Source: Variovorax sp. WS11
Lineage (GTDB): Bacteria > Pseudomonadota > Gammaproteobacteria > Burkholderiales > Burkholderiaceae_C
Reading direction: 5' to 3'
Assembly: GCF_010499245.1 (NCBI RefSeq)
Contig: NZ_JAAGOW010000001.1
Location: forward strand, 2,542,001-2,606,000
Length of the DNA stretch: 64,000 bases
Shown one piece after another: positions 1-9,512 of this stretch. Position numbers and translations under genes: made by a program. Positions within the stretch are counted from its first letter, which is position 1. Each line of letters starts with the position of its first letter. The notes beneath the pieces were generated by a model. It did no database searches, was not told the DNA's origin, and saw only the letters and a program-made list of their open reading frames with translations.

Positions 1-1845
1 GGCGCGTTCATGCCCGGCAAGTCGATGTAGCCCAGGACCTTCATAAAGGCTGTGTTGCCCATGTTCGGCAGCCCGGGGTAGACCGCCATCCACTCGTGCC
101 ACCAGTCGTACCAGGCGTCGTAGCTGCCGTTCTTGGCCGAGTTGTAGGGGTTGCAGTTGTTGCACAGGCCGGCCAACGAGATCACCGCCACCTGGCCCTT
201 CAGCGCCGTCGTATCCCACACCGTCACCAGCGCGTATTCGCTGTTGTTGGTGATGGCCATGCCGGTCGGCACTTTGTTCTCGGGCAACTTGACAGAGGTC
301 CGGTTGTTCGCGGTGTTGCTGCCGGCAGTGCCGATCAGGCCATTGTTGAAGGCCACCAGCGAGGTGGCGCAGAAGCCGGTACGGCCACCGCAACGTGCCA
401 CTGCCACCGGATCGCCGTTTGTGAGACCGGCGGTCTTGTAGGTGCTGACGTTGTAGTTGGTGCGCCCGGCGCTGCCGTCCCAGGCCGCCGCCTCCTGCCA
501 CGGCAGCTGCGGCGCCTGCGCAAAGGTGTTGTGGTCGACCGCCGAGATCTGCAAGTCGCCCACGCCCATGCGCACGGCCGTGTTGTCGGCGACGAAGCCG
601 ACATGAGCCTGGTTGGTCGAGTAGAGGCCGGCGTCGGCGAGGAGGGGGCCACCCACCTGCCAGGTACCGGCGTGGTAGCTCATGGTCTGGTCAGCGCGCT
701 TGTACAGCGTGGGAATGCCGCTGTTGTTCACGGTCGGGGCGTCGCCGTAACGGTAGGCGATGCCGTCCGCCTTGGCGAGCCTGGGCGCCAGGGCGCGGTA
801 GGCGTCGGCAACGACACGGCCGGCGCTGTCGATCACGTCGCCGGTGATCGGTGCGGGTGCGGGTGCGGGTGCGGGGCGGGGCGGGCGCGGGGCGGGGGCG
901 GGCGCGGGGCGGGGGCGAGCGCGGGCGCGGGGCGGGCGCGGGGCCGGTGCCGCTGCAGGCACGCTGGCGGCGCCGAGTGAATAGCAGGCCTTCACGACAA
1001 AGGGCAGGGGATCGCCGCCGAAGAATTCATTGTTGCAGGCGGCACCGCCAGTGACCGTCTTTGGATCCACGACGTGCCGGAGCCGTATTAACCAAGGTCG
1101 CGACGGCGACAGTGAACGAAGCACCCTCCTTGGCGAGCAGCGTTCCCGCGACTGGTGCTGGGGCTGGTGCTGGGGCTGGTGCTGGGGCTGGTGCTGGGCT
1201 GGTGCTGGGGCTGGTGCTGGGGCTGGTGCTGGGGCTGGGGCTGGTGCTGGGGCTGGTGCTGGGGGCTGGTGCTGGGGCTGGTGCCGGTGCCGGTGCCGGT
1301 GCCGGTGCTGGGGCTGGTGCCGGTGCCGGTGCTGGGGCTGGTGCCGGTGCCGGTGCTGGGCTGGGGCTGGGCTGGGGCCGGTGCTGGGGCTGGGGGGCTG
1401 GGGCCGGTGCTGGGGCGGGAGCAGGGGCCGGAGCCGGCGCGGGCGCGGGCGCGGGCGTCTGGCCCTGGATGTAGCAGGCTTTCGCAACATAGGGCAGCGG
1501 GTCGCCGAAGGTCGCGTTGCTGCAGTCGACGGACCCCGAAAGTGTCTTGGACCTCCAGGTCGACTTTGCCCCGTACTTGACGACCATCGCGGAAGCCAGC
1601 ACAAATCTTTGATTCTCGTCAGCGACCTTGGTCCAGCTCGAATCGAGCGGGCTTGCCTGAGGCTTCAGTTTCCCTTTGCGTCGGCCGAGTCGGTGGCCGT
1701 CGGGGTCGGGACAGGGTGGCTGTCGACGCCGCACCATCCGCCAGCGAGACGGGGAAGCCCCCGAGCCCCCGCCTCCACCTCCGCAACCCGCCAGCGCACC
1801 CGCAGCAACAAAGAGCAGAAGCGCGCTTTTGTCCGTGACTTTCAT
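1..1845 (-). pseudogene. Secreted Pro-Ala-rich lipoprotein, paralogue 1 (3'-truncated by window, frame-disrupted)
   Basis: The ATG at 1845 follows GGAG and opens a lipoprotein signal (MKVTDKSALLLF, lipobox LAGC, then a Gly run). A module with DSSWTKVADE and a CSN...KACY cysteine pair follows, then long Pro-Ala linkers. From about 860 down to 1, a different frame encodes a main domain nearly identical to the two paralogues on its left-to-right neighbours (for example WYDWWHEWM and NCNPYNSA). The first frame stops at 1027. Comparison with paralogue 2 suggests single lost bases around 1070-1090 and probably near 1700-1750. The C-terminus lies beyond the left edge. I do not recognise a named function. 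The gene may be a true pseudogene or be mis-sequenced in GC-rich repeats. Confidence 0.7.
1151..1462. repeat. Low-complexity GCTGGTGCTGGG / GCCGGT repeat (Pro-Ala linker of paralogue 1)
   Basis: Dozens of degenerate 6-12 bp units (GCTGGT, GGGCTG, GCCGGT) encode alternating Pro and Ala on the minus strand. Other frames read Gly-Ala or Leu-Val-Pro, which yields spurious open frames on both strands. A second tract of GGGGC/GGGCGC units lies at about 845-955. Such tracts are prone to replication slippage and to miscalled bases. Confidence 0.85.
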
Positions 1846-2042
1846 CCAATTGCTCCAGAAAGGATCGAGGTGGAGATGCAGAAGCAGGCGATACGTCTTT
1901 CTACGTTACTTGCATTCCGTTTCTTTTCGATCCTTATTGGGGCGCTCACGTTACTGAAGTTTCAATTGGTTACTTGAACTTTCCAAAAAGGCATACTGAA
2001 GAATTCGTTGCGGGCAGCAACTGTTTGAGGGAAGCGACAGCC

Positions 2043-2074
2043 AAAAAAAAAGCGGCCCGCACAAGGCGGGCCGC
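2043..2074 (-). terminator. Rho-independent terminator of lipoprotein paralogue 2
   Basis: On the minus strand a 9-bp stem GCGGCCCGC/GCGGGCCGC with a short loop is followed by nine T residues, 24 bp past the stop at 2098. The rest of 1846-2097 shows no gene. Confidence 0.85.
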
Positions 2075-2097
2075 AAAGCTTGGATCGAATCAGGCGA

Positions 2098-4714
2098 TCA
2101 AGGCACGTTGGCTGTCCTCAGCATGAAGGGCCGGCCCTCCATCGTGAAGCTGCCGCCGAACTCCATGTTCATGCCGCCGGTTCCCTGCACCGGGCAGCCG
2201 CCCGAAGACGCCGGGCAGGCCCCGCCACCCGCGAAGATCACCGAACCGTAGCGGTAGTTCGACACCGCCTTGCCGGTGTAGTCCGCAACGCTCAGCGTCA
2301 TGTTGTCGCTGGCGAAGTTGTCGGCGTCTTCCACCGCGATCGGGTCGACCATGCGCGAGTCCTGCAGGGTGCGAACCACGCTGCCGCTGTTGCCGTCGGA
2401 GGCGAAGCGCACCCACTGGATCTTGCGATCGCCGCGCGAGGCCACCAGCACCTGCTGGTTCAGCGGCTCGATGCTCTTGTTCTCCGGATCGATCTTCGAG
2501 ATGGCCAGCGAGGTCGGGTTCTTGCCGACGGCGACACGGCCCTTCTCGACGACGTCCGTTGCCGTGGTGCCGGTGGGCACGTTACCCAGGCCGTAGATGC
2601 GCAGCGAACCTTCTTCGGTGGCGATCCAGGCGCGGTGCACGTTGCCGAACAGGGTCGTGCGAACCGCGGTCGGCCTGCTGTCCAGCGCCACCGTCGAGAT
2701 CACCGTCGGTGTCTGCTGCGGCTTGTACGCGAAGGTGTACGGCCACTGGCTGTCGGATTGACCCAGGTTCGTGAACTCCGTCGGACCGGTACCGAAGTAG
2801 ACGCTGTTGACGTAGCTGAACAGCGGCTTCAGGTCGATGAAGGCGGCCTTCTTCTCCGACTTGGAGATGACGACCGCCACGCCGGCCTTGGCGTAACGGT
2901 TGGCGTTGGAGCCGGAGCCGCTGAAGCTGGCGCGCTTGCTCGAATCGGTCAGCGGCGAGTAGGTCTGACCCATGAACTCGCCTTGCTTCTCGGGCAACGC
3001 CGTCCTGAACTGGTCGAAGCCGGTGGTGACCGCGATTTCCGTCGGGGCGTTCATGCCCGGAATGTCGATGTAGCCCAGCACCTTCATGAAGGCGATGTTG
3101 CCCATGTTCGGCAGACCCGGGTACACGCCCATCCACTCATGCCACCAGTCGTACCAGCGGTCGTACGTCCCGTTGCGGATGCCGGTCGGCGTCCCACCAT
3201 TCGAGTTGTACGGGTCGCAGTTGTTGCACAGCCCCGCCAGCGAGATCACCGCCACCTGGCCCTTCAGCGCCGTCGTGTCCCACACCGTCACCAGCGCGTA
3301 TTCGCTGGTGTTGGTAACGGCAACGCCGGTCGGTACCTTGTTGGCAGGCAGCTTCACCGAGCCTCGGTTGTTCGCCGTGTTGCTCCCGGCCGTGCCGATC
3401 AGGCCATTGTTGAAGGCCACGATGGAGGTCGCGCAGAAGCCCGTGCGGCCACCGCAGCGCGCCACCGCCACCGGATCGCCGTTCGTGAGACCGGCCGTCT
3501 TGTAGGTGCTGACGTTGAAGTTGGTGCGTCCGGCACTGCCGTCCCACGCCGCCGCTTCCTGCCAGGGCAGTTGCGGCGCCTGCGAGTAGGTGTTGTGGTC
3601 GATCGCAGAGACCTGTAGATCGCCCACGCCCATGCGCAGGGTCGGGTTGTCGGCGACGAAGCCGACATGGGCCTGGTTGGTCGAGTACAGGCCCGCGTCG
3701 CCCGTGACCGGGCCGCCGACCTGCCAGGTACCGGCGTGGTAGCTCATGGTCTGGTCGGCGCGCTTGTACAGCGTGGGAATGCCGCTGTTGTTCACCGTCG
3801 GGGCGTCGCCGTAGCGATAGCGGATGCCTTCCACCTTGGAGAGCAGGGGTGCCATGGCGCGGTATGCGTCAGCCACCAGGTTTCCGGCGCTGTCGACGAC
3901 GTCGCCGGGAGACAGGGCGGGGGCGGGGGCGGGGGGGGGCGGGGGCGGGTGCCGGGGCCGGGGCCGGGGCCGGAGCGGGCGCAGGAGCCGGTGCAGGGGC
4001 CGGCGCAGGTGCCGGGCGGGCGCGGGAGCCGGTGCGGGGGGCAGGTGCCGGTGATGCCGCACCGAGCGAATAGCAGGCCTTCACAACGAAGGGCGCAGGG
4101 TCGGTGCCGAAGGTTGTGTTGGAACAGTTGACGGTGCCGGTCACCGTCTTTTCGACCCACTTTGCCGGTGACGCCGTACTGGACGCGCGTCGCAGCGGGT
4201 TACCGTGAAGGACGCCCCTCGGCGGCCAAGCGCTGGCCAACGGCGGGTGCAGGTGCAGGTGCGGGGGGCAGGGGGCTGGTGCCGGGGCAGGTGCCGGTGC
4301 CGGTGCGGGTGCGGGCGCGGGCGCGGTCCCAGTCTGGACGTAGCACGCCTTCGCCACGAAGGGCAGCGGGTCGCCGAAGTTTCCGTTGCTGCAGGACTGC
4401 GAGCCCGACAGCGTCTTGGTGGCGTACGTGTCGTTCGCCCCGTATTTCACGACCGTCGCGGCGGCCAGCGTAAAGGTCCGATCCTCGTCCGCGACCTTGG
4501 TCCAGCTGGAATCGAGCTTACTGATCGGTGCGGCTTCCTTGGTCGCCGTGGATTCGGCCGCAGGTGCGGCGGTGGTTGAAGAAGCGGTCGCAGGTAACGC
4601 GTCCGAGCCTTGCGCTGCGGCGAACCCGCCTGAGCTGCTGCCCCCGCCCCCGCATCCTGCGAGCGCGCCAGCTGCAACAAAAAGCAGAAGCGCGCTTTTG
4701 TCGATGACTTTCAA
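2098..4714 (-). pseudogene. Secreted Pro-Ala-rich lipoprotein, paralogue 2 (frame-disrupted)
   Basis: Translation should start at the TTG at 4714, six bases after GGAGGG. The product begins MKVIDKSALLLF with lipobox LAGC. Two copies of a roughly 60-residue module follow (LDSSWTKVADE... and KTVTGTVNCSN...), each holding a CSN...KACY cysteine pair and separated by Pro-Ala linkers. A main domain of about 570 residues ends ...MLRTANVP at 2098. The N-terminal modules and the main domain are in different frames. Frame is lost near 4150-4230, where module 2 is interrupted, and again in the linker containing a G9 run at 3931-3939. The main domain itself is open and close to paralogue 3, so it may still be functional if the shifts are sequencing errors. 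Its repeating short hydrophobic segments suggest a beta-propeller-like surface protein, but that is inference. Confidence 0.7.
3911..4045. repeat. GC-rich low-complexity Pro-Ala linker tract with G9 homopolymer
   Basis: This tract holds GGGGGC units, a run of nine G at 3931-3939, then GCCGGG and GCAGGTGCC units. It is the point at which the reading frame of paralogue 2 must change to join its N-terminal modules to the main domain. A related short tract lies at 4245-4325. Confidence 0.8.
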
Positions 4715-4754
4715 GCAAATCCCTCCTAAATTGGTTAAGTTCGGGTTTGTACGG

Positions 4755-4805
4755 GTCAACGGCTCTGCGGGCAACCGCTCTTGCACTTCTTTTCCTATGT
4801 GTAAT
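4755..4805 (-). promoter_or_regulatory. Conserved 5' leader segment of lipoprotein paralogue 2
   Basis: Upstream of the start at 4714 the minus strand reads ACACAT..GAAAA..TGCAAGA..GGTTGCCC, later CCCGTACAAA. The same ordered words occur upstream of paralogue 3 (7028-7085). Conservation outside the coding region suggests a shared regulatory leader or simply the extent of a duplication. The role is unknown. Confidence 0.4.
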
Positions 4806-4950
4806 GCGGCTCCCTAGAGCGGTGTTACTAACGTTGTGATTGCTAACGCTTTCAACGCAAATCCTCCACATTGAGGAGGCGCACTTCGGCGCGTTGTCGT
4901 ATGCGAAAAAAGTCGGGGCCTGACGGATGGCCCGACCGGACCCGCCAAGT

Positions 4951-4976
4951 AAAAGGCCCGCACGAGGCGGGCCTTT
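4951..4976 (-). terminator. Terminator of lipoprotein paralogue 3
   Basis: Minus strand AAAGGCCCGC-CTCG-TGCGGGCCTTTT forms a perfect hairpin ending in a T run, 30 bp past the stop at 5007. Much of the stem also appears in the terminator of paralogue 2, in keeping with tandem duplication. Confidence 0.8.
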
Positions 4977-5006
4977 GTGCATCAATTGACGCTAGTTCTC
5001 AGCTGA

Positions 5007-6998
5007 TCACGGCACGTTGGCAGTTCGAATCTGGAAGGGCTTGCCCTCCATCGCAAAGCTGCCGCCGAACTCGATGTTGACCCCGTTGGTGGGCTGAACC
5101 GGGCAGCCGCCCGGCGGCTGGCACGACCACGAGCCACCGCGATTCGCGAAGATGACGGAACCATAGCGGTAGTTCGACACCTTTTTGCCGGCGTAGTCGG
5201 CAACACTCAGCACCATGTTGTTGCTGGCGAAGTTGTCGGCGTCTTCCACCGCGATCGGATCGACGATCCGCGAGTCCTGCAGGTTGCGGACCACGCTGCC
5301 GCTGTTGCCGTCGGAGGCGAACCTCACCCACTGGATCTTGCGTTCACCCCGCGAGGCCACCAGCACCTGCTGGTTCAGCGGCTCGATCGACGTGTTTTCC
5401 GGATCGATCTTCGAGATCGCCAGCGAGGTCGGGTTCTTGCCGATCGCAACGCGACCCTTCTCGGCCACGTCGGCAGCCACCGTCCCGGTGGGCACATTGC
5501 CCAGGCCGTAGATGCGCAGCGAGCCGCTCTCGGTGGCGATCCAGGCGCGGTGCACACTGCCAAAAAGGGTGGTGCGCACTGCCGTCGGACGGTCATCCAG
5601 CGCCACGGTCGAGATGACCGTCGGCGTCTGCTGCGGCTTGTTCGCGAAGGTGTAGGGCCACTGGTTGTCGGCCTGACCCAGGTTCGTGAACTCCGTCGGG
5701 CCGGTACCGAAGTACACGCCATTGACGTAGCTGAACAGCGGCTTCAGGTCGATGAAGGCAGCCTTCTTCTCCGACTTGGAGATGACGACTGCCACGCCGG
5801 CCTTGGCATAGCGGTTGGCATTGGAGCCGGAACCGCTAAAACTGGCGCGCTTGGCTGCGTCGGTCAGGGGCGAGTAGGTCTGGCCCATGAATTCGCCGTT
5901 CTTCTCGGGCAGCGAGGTTCCGAACTGGTCGAAGCCGGTGGTGACTGCGATTTCCGTCGGTGCGTTCATGCCCGGCAGGTCGACGTAGCCCAGCACCTTC
6001 ATGAAGGCGATGTTGCCCATGTTCGGCAGACCCGGGTACACGCCCATCCACTCATGCCACCAGTCGTACCAGGCGTCGTAGCTGCCGTTCTTGGCCGAGT
6101 CGTAGGGATTGCAGTTGTTGCACAGCCCCGCCAGCGAGATCACCGCCACCTGGCCCTTGAGCGCCGTCGTGTCCCACACCGTCACCAGCGCGTATTCGCT
6201 GTTGTTCGTCATGGCGATGCCCGTGGGCACCTTGTTGGCGGGCAGCTTCACCGAGCTCCTGTTGTTGGCGGTGTTCGTACCGGCGGTGCCGATCAGGCCG
6301 TTCTGGAAGGCCACCACCGACTCCGCGCAGAAACCCGTGCGACCGCCGCAGCGCGCCACTGCCACCGGCTCGCCGTTCGTGAGACCGGCGGTCTTGTAGG
6401 TGCTGACGTTGTAGTTGGTTCGCCCGGCGCTGCCGTCCCATGCGGCCGCTTCCTGCCAGGGCAGCTGCGGCGCCTGCGCGAAGGTGTTGTGGTCGACTGC
6501 CGAGATCTGCAGGTCACCCACGCCCATGCGCACCGAAATGTTGTCCGGCACGAAGCCGATATGTGCCTGGTTGGTCGAGTAGAGGCCGGCGTCGGCCAGC
6601 AGCGGTCCACCGACCTGCCAGGTGCCGGCGTGGTAAGCGGACATCGACTGATCTGCGCGTTGGAACAGCGTCTGGATGCCGGTGTTGTCGACCGCGGCCG
6701 GGTTGCCGTAGCGGTACGCGATGCCGGCGTCCTTGGCGAACGCAGCAGCGGTCGCCTTGTAGGCATCCGCAGCGATCGCGCCGGAACTGTCGATTACTTC
6801 GTTCGGAACGGGCGTGGTAGCCGAAGACTGAGTGACCGGCGTGGTGCTGGTACCGGTGGCGGTACCCGTACCCGTCGCCGTGGCGCCGAGGGCGGCGAAT
6901 CCGCCACCACCACCGCCACCACCTCCTCCACAACCTGCGATGAGTGCGCTTGCGACCACGGTCGCCAGAAGCGCGCCTTTATATGAAAAATTAAACAA
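5007..6998 (-). CDS. Secreted lipoprotein, paralogue 3 (intact)
   Basis: This is the only undamaged member of the tandem family, about 663 residues. I place the start at the TTG at 6998 because GGAGG lies five bases upstream. A TTG at 7010 is also in frame but overlaps that GGAGG. The N-terminus is a lipoprotein signal (KGALLATVVASALIAGC) followed by a Gly run and a Thr-Ala-Gly linker. It lacks the duplicated cysteine modules of paralogues 1 and 2. The main domain from about residue 60 carries WYDWWHEWMGVYPG, several Cys pairs (CGGRTGFC, CNNC) and recurrent short hydrophobic strands reminiscent of beta-propeller blades (VLVASRG, LSVADY). It is probably exposed at the cell surface or in the periplasm. 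I cannot assign an activity. Confidence 0.85.
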   Translation of the reverse strand: MFNFSYKGALLATVVASALIAGCGGGGGGGGGGFAALGATATGTGTATGTSTTPVTQSSATTPVPNEVIDSSGAIAADAYKATAAAFAKDAGIAYRYGNPAAVDNTGIQTLFQRADQSMSAYHAGTWQVGGPLLADAGLYSTNQAHIGFVPDNISVRMGVGDLQISAVDHNTFAQAPQLPWQEAAAWDGSAGRTNYNVSTYKTAGLTNGEPVAVARCGGRTGFCAESVVAFQNGLIGTAGTNTANNRSSVKLPANKVPTGIAMTNNSEYALVTVWDTTALKGQVAVISLAGLCNNCNPYDSAKNGSYDAWYDWWHEWMGVYPGLPNMGNIAFMKVLGYVDLPGMNAPTEIAVTTGFDQFGTSLPEKNGEFMGQTYSPLTDAAKRASFSGSGSNANRYAKAGVAVVISKSEKKAAFIDLKPLFSYVNGVYFGTGPTEFTNLGQADNQWPYTFANKPQQTPTVISTVALDDRPTAVRTTLFGSVHRAWIATESGSLRIYGLGNVPTGTVAADVAEKGRVAIGKNPTSLAISKIDPENTSIEPLNQQVLVASRGERKIQWVRFASDGNSGSVVRNLQDSRIVDPIAVEDADNFASNNMVLSVADYAGKKVSNYRYGSVIFANRGGSWSCQPPGGCPVQPTNGVNIEFGGSFAMEGKPFQIRTANVP

Positions 6999-7027
6999 AA
7001 ACACCTCCAATTTGACAAGATGGTCAT

Positions 7028-7085
7028 TTGTACGTGGGCGACCTCCTACAGGGCAACCCTTCTTGCAAATGTTTTCGTGATGTGT
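7028..7085 (-). promoter_or_regulatory. Conserved 5' leader segment of lipoprotein paralogue 3
   Basis: The minus strand carries ACACATCACGAAAACA, TTGCAAGAAGGGTTGCCC and CGTACAAA in the same order as the leader of paralogue 2. It lies between the start at 6998 and the divergent pepP start at 7133, so the promoter of paralogue 3 is expected here. Confidence 0.4.
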
Positions 7086-7132
7086 TCCTACTCTCCTGGG
7101 GAGTAGTTACAAAGGTATTGCATAGTGACGTT

Positions 7133-8518
7133 ATGAGCGCAAATCATCCGACCCGCCGCCGCAAGGAACTTTCTTCTTACTTGGGACCTGACGCGGTCGC
7201 CATCATCCCGACCGCGCCGGAGCGTCCGCGCAATCGGGACAGCGACTTCCTCTTCCGCCACGACAGCTACTTCTATTACCTGACGGGCTTTACCGAGCCC
7301 AACGCCTGGCTGGTGCTCACAAGCGAGGGACATGCCACCCTGTTCTGCGCCCCCAAGGACCGCGAGCGCGAGATCTGGGACGGCTTGCGCCTGGGCCCGG
7401 AAGCGGCACCGGCGACGCTGGCGGTCGAAGAGGCTTTCTCGATCGAGGAGCTCGATACCCGCATGCCGAAGCTGCTGGAGAACAAGAAGACGGTCTGGTA
7501 TCCCTTCGCGACGCACAAGGGGTTGGAGTCCCGCGTCGACGGCTGGTTGTCGGCGGTGCGCGCCCGGGTGCGCTACGGCGCGCTGTGCCCCGAGGAGCAA
7601 CGCGACCTCTGCGGCCCGCTGGACGAGATGCGGCTGGTCAAGGATGCAGGCGAGCAGGACACGATGCGCCGTGCCGCGCAGATCAGCGCCCGCGGCCATG
7701 TCCGCGCGATGCAGCTGTCGGCGCGCATGCTGCGCGAAGGCCGGGACGTGCGCGAGTACCACCTCGATGCCGAGCTGCTGCACGAATTCCGCCTCGGGGG
7801 CTCGCAGTACCCGGCCTACAACTCGATCGTGGCCGCCGGCGCCAACGCCTGCGTGCTGCACTACCGCGCCGACGTGGCGCCGGTGCGCTCGGGCGAACTG
7901 GTGCTCATCGACGCCGGCTGCGAACTGGACGGCTACGCCAGCGACATCACCCGCACCTTCCCGGCCAATGGCACGTTCACCGGCCCGCAGCGCGCGCTTT
8001 ACGAGCTGGTTCTGGCCAGTCAAGACGCAGCGGCGGCTGCAACGCGAGCGGGCGCTCGCTTCAACGATCCACACGAGGCCACGGTGAAGGTGCTGTCACA
8101 GGGCATGCTCGACCTGGGCCTGCTGGATGCCGACAAGGTGGGCGGCGTGGACGACGTGATCGAGAAGCGCGCCTACTTCGCCTACTACATGCACCGCACC
8201 GGCCACTGGCTGGGCATGGACGTGCACGACTGCGGCAGCTATGTGGAGCCCGCGCAGGCCGGCGAGGTGAGCGAGCGCCGGGACCCGCTGTCGAACGAGC
8301 TGATCAAGAACCGCCCCAGCCGCATCCTGAAGCCGGGCATGGTGCTGACCATCGAGCCGGGCATCTACGTGCGGCCGGGGGAGGGCGTGCCGGAGCAGTT
8401 CCACAACATCGGCATCCGCATCGAAGACGACGCGATCGTCACCGAAACGGGCTGCGAGCTGATCTCGCGCGGGGTGCCGGTCAAGCCGGACGAGATCGAG
8501 GCGCTGATGCGGCCCTGA
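7133..8518 (+). CDS. pepP: Xaa-Pro aminopeptidase
   Basis: This cytosolic metallopeptidase removes an N-terminal residue preceding proline. The 461-residue product has the N-terminal creatinase-type domain (DFLFRHDSYFYYLTGF) and a pita-bread C-terminal domain with the expected dinuclear metal ligands: the Asp residues of LIDAGCELDGYASDITRTF, the His of HRTGHWLGMDVHD, and the Glu residues of LTIEPGIYV and GIRIEDD. Length matches E. coli PepP (about 440). The start is the ATG at 7133 (MSANHPTRRRKEL). The longer in-frame extension upstream is unlike the family. The gene stands alone and diverges from the lipoprotein cluster. Confidence 0.95.
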   Translation: MSANHPTRRRKELSSYLGPDAVAIIPTAPERPRNRDSDFLFRHDSYFYYLTGFTEPNAWLVLTSEGHATLFCAPKDREREIWDGLRLGPEAAPATLAVEEAFSIEELDTRMPKLLENKKTVWYPFATHKGLESRVDGWLSAVRARVRYGALCPEEQRDLCGPLDEMRLVKDAGEQDTMRRAAQISARGHVRAMQLSARMLREGRDVREYHLDAELLHEFRLGGSQYPAYNSIVAAGANACVLHYRADVAPVRSGELVLIDAGCELDGYASDITRTFPANGTFTGPQRALYELVLASQDAAAAATRAGARFNDPHEATVKVLSQGMLDLGLLDADKVGGVDDVIEKRAYFAYYMHRTGHWLGMDVHDCGSYVEPAQAGEVSERRDPLSNELIKNRPSRILKPGMVLTIEPGIYVRPGEGVPEQFHNIGIRIEDDAIVTETGCELISRGVPVKPDEIEALMRP

Positions 8519-8531
8519 ACCGCCCGGATTT

Positions 8532-9128
8532 CTAGGCGGCCTCGTCCGGGCCAAGCACCTTTCGCGCCCACGCGGGCAGCCAAAGCCCATGAGGCTGGAC
8601 GCGGCCGGCGACCACCGAAGCCAGCAGGTGCGGGCCGCCGGCCTCGACGTCCGCCCCGTCGAACAACATCGCGAGCGGCACCGCGCGAACGGCCAGCCGC
8701 AGGTTCTCGAGGGTGCGCGGATAGCGCGCCAGGATCTTGCTGGCCGGCACGTCGTGGCCGCCTTCGTGTACACGCTGTTGCACGCGTTCAAGCAGGCGGC
8801 GCGGCTCGTCGACGCACACGATGTAGAGCGCCACCTCGAAGCCGAGGGCCCGCGCCTCGGCAAGGAGCTCGAGCTTGGAGGGATGCGAGAAGACGGTCTC
8901 GCTCACGAAGGAGCGCCCGGCCTCCAGATGTGCCTGGCGCTGCGCATCGGCCCAGGCCCGGGCGGTCTCCGAGCGCCGCACCGCATGCCGCATATGACCG
9001 AGCTGCTCGCGCTCGTACAGGTCGGCGTTGATGAAGGGCAGCTGCGGGTAGCGCGGCTGGATCAGGTAGCGGTACAGCGTCGACTTGCCGGCGCCATTCG
9101 GGCCGGCAATCAGGTGCAGGACCGGCAT
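8532..9128 (-). CDS. Zeta-toxin-family P-loop kinase
   Basis: This 198-residue protein starts MPVLHLIAGPNGAGKSTL, a Walker A motif at the extreme N-terminus typical of zeta/PezT-like kinases. FINADLYERE and SFVSETVFSH (a likely acceptor or substrate-binding stretch) follow, then VCVDEPRRLLERVQQRV. Family members phosphorylate UDP-N-acetylglucosamine or related substrates and poison cell-wall synthesis. The substrate here is not proven. The ATG overlaps the antitoxin stop as TGATG, which implies translational coupling. The gene converges on pepP with only 13 bp between their ends. Confidence 0.8.
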   Translation of the reverse strand: MPVLHLIAGPNGAGKSTLYRYLIQPRYPQLPFINADLYEREQLGHMRHAVRRSETARAWADAQRQAHLEAGRSFVSETVFSHPSKLELLAEARALGFEVALYIVCVDEPRRLLERVQQRVHEGGHDVPASKILARYPRTLENLRLAVRAVPLAMLFDGADVEAGGPHLLASVVAGRVQPHGLWLPAWARKVLGPDEAA

Positions 9129-9496
9129 CAGGCCGCGCGGCGGCTGCGCGGACGGGGCTGCGCCTTGGCGCGGTTCTCGCCCACCGCCGCCTTGGCCCGC
9201 TCGGCCAGTGCGCCGGACTGGGCCAGGGCCAGCACGTGGCCGTGCAGGGCGTCGAGTTCGGGCGACAGGGCCGGTTGAGCCTGGCCAGCAACGACGTAAC
9301 GCGCACCTTCCTCGCGCGCGATCAGCGCCTGGCTGTCCTGCGTGGAGAGGCCGGCTTGCTCGAGCGCGCGGCCGAGGGTGGCCCAGTATTCGATCTGGCT
9401 GGCCACCGAGCGGCGCATGGGCTGGGCCGCATCGCGCGCCTTGTCGACCAGCGCGGCAGGGAGCTTGACGGAAGCGAAGGGGGTGGCCGAGGACAT
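9128..9496 (-). CDS. ParD-like antitoxin of the zeta-type toxin
   Basis: This protein of about 122 residues begins MSSATPFASVKLPAALVDKA and continues MRRSVASQIEYWATLGRALE. That is a ribbon-helix-helix-like segment matching the ParD-like antitoxin family found next to zeta-type kinases in Proteobacteria. The start at 9496 is chosen because AGGAG lies seven bases upstream. An in-frame ATG at 9538 would read through the palindromic operator candidate. The C-terminus is basic (RAKAQPRPRSRRAA). It would neutralise the toxin and probably repress its own promoter. Confidence 0.75.
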   Translation of the reverse strand: MSSATPFASVKLPAALVDKARDAAQPMRRSVASQIEYWATLGRALEQAGLSTQDSQALIAREEGARYVVAGQAQPALSPELDALHGHVLALAQSGALAERAKAAVGENRAKAQPRPRSRRAA

Positions 9497-9512
9497 GGGT
9501 TTCACTCCTGAT

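Noticed and set aside
1151..1462. Regular short repeats that could suggest a CRISPR or satellite array
   Set aside because: Units are 6-12 bp, contiguous and without spacers, and they encode Pro-Ala in the frame of a lipoprotein. This is a protein linker.
2080..3618. Long plus-strand open frames opposite lipoprotein paralogue 2 (and similarly at 5550-6986)
   Set aside because: They are antisense to a conserved coding region, have His/Arg/Gly-biased composition typical of shadow frames, and recur opposite each paralogue.
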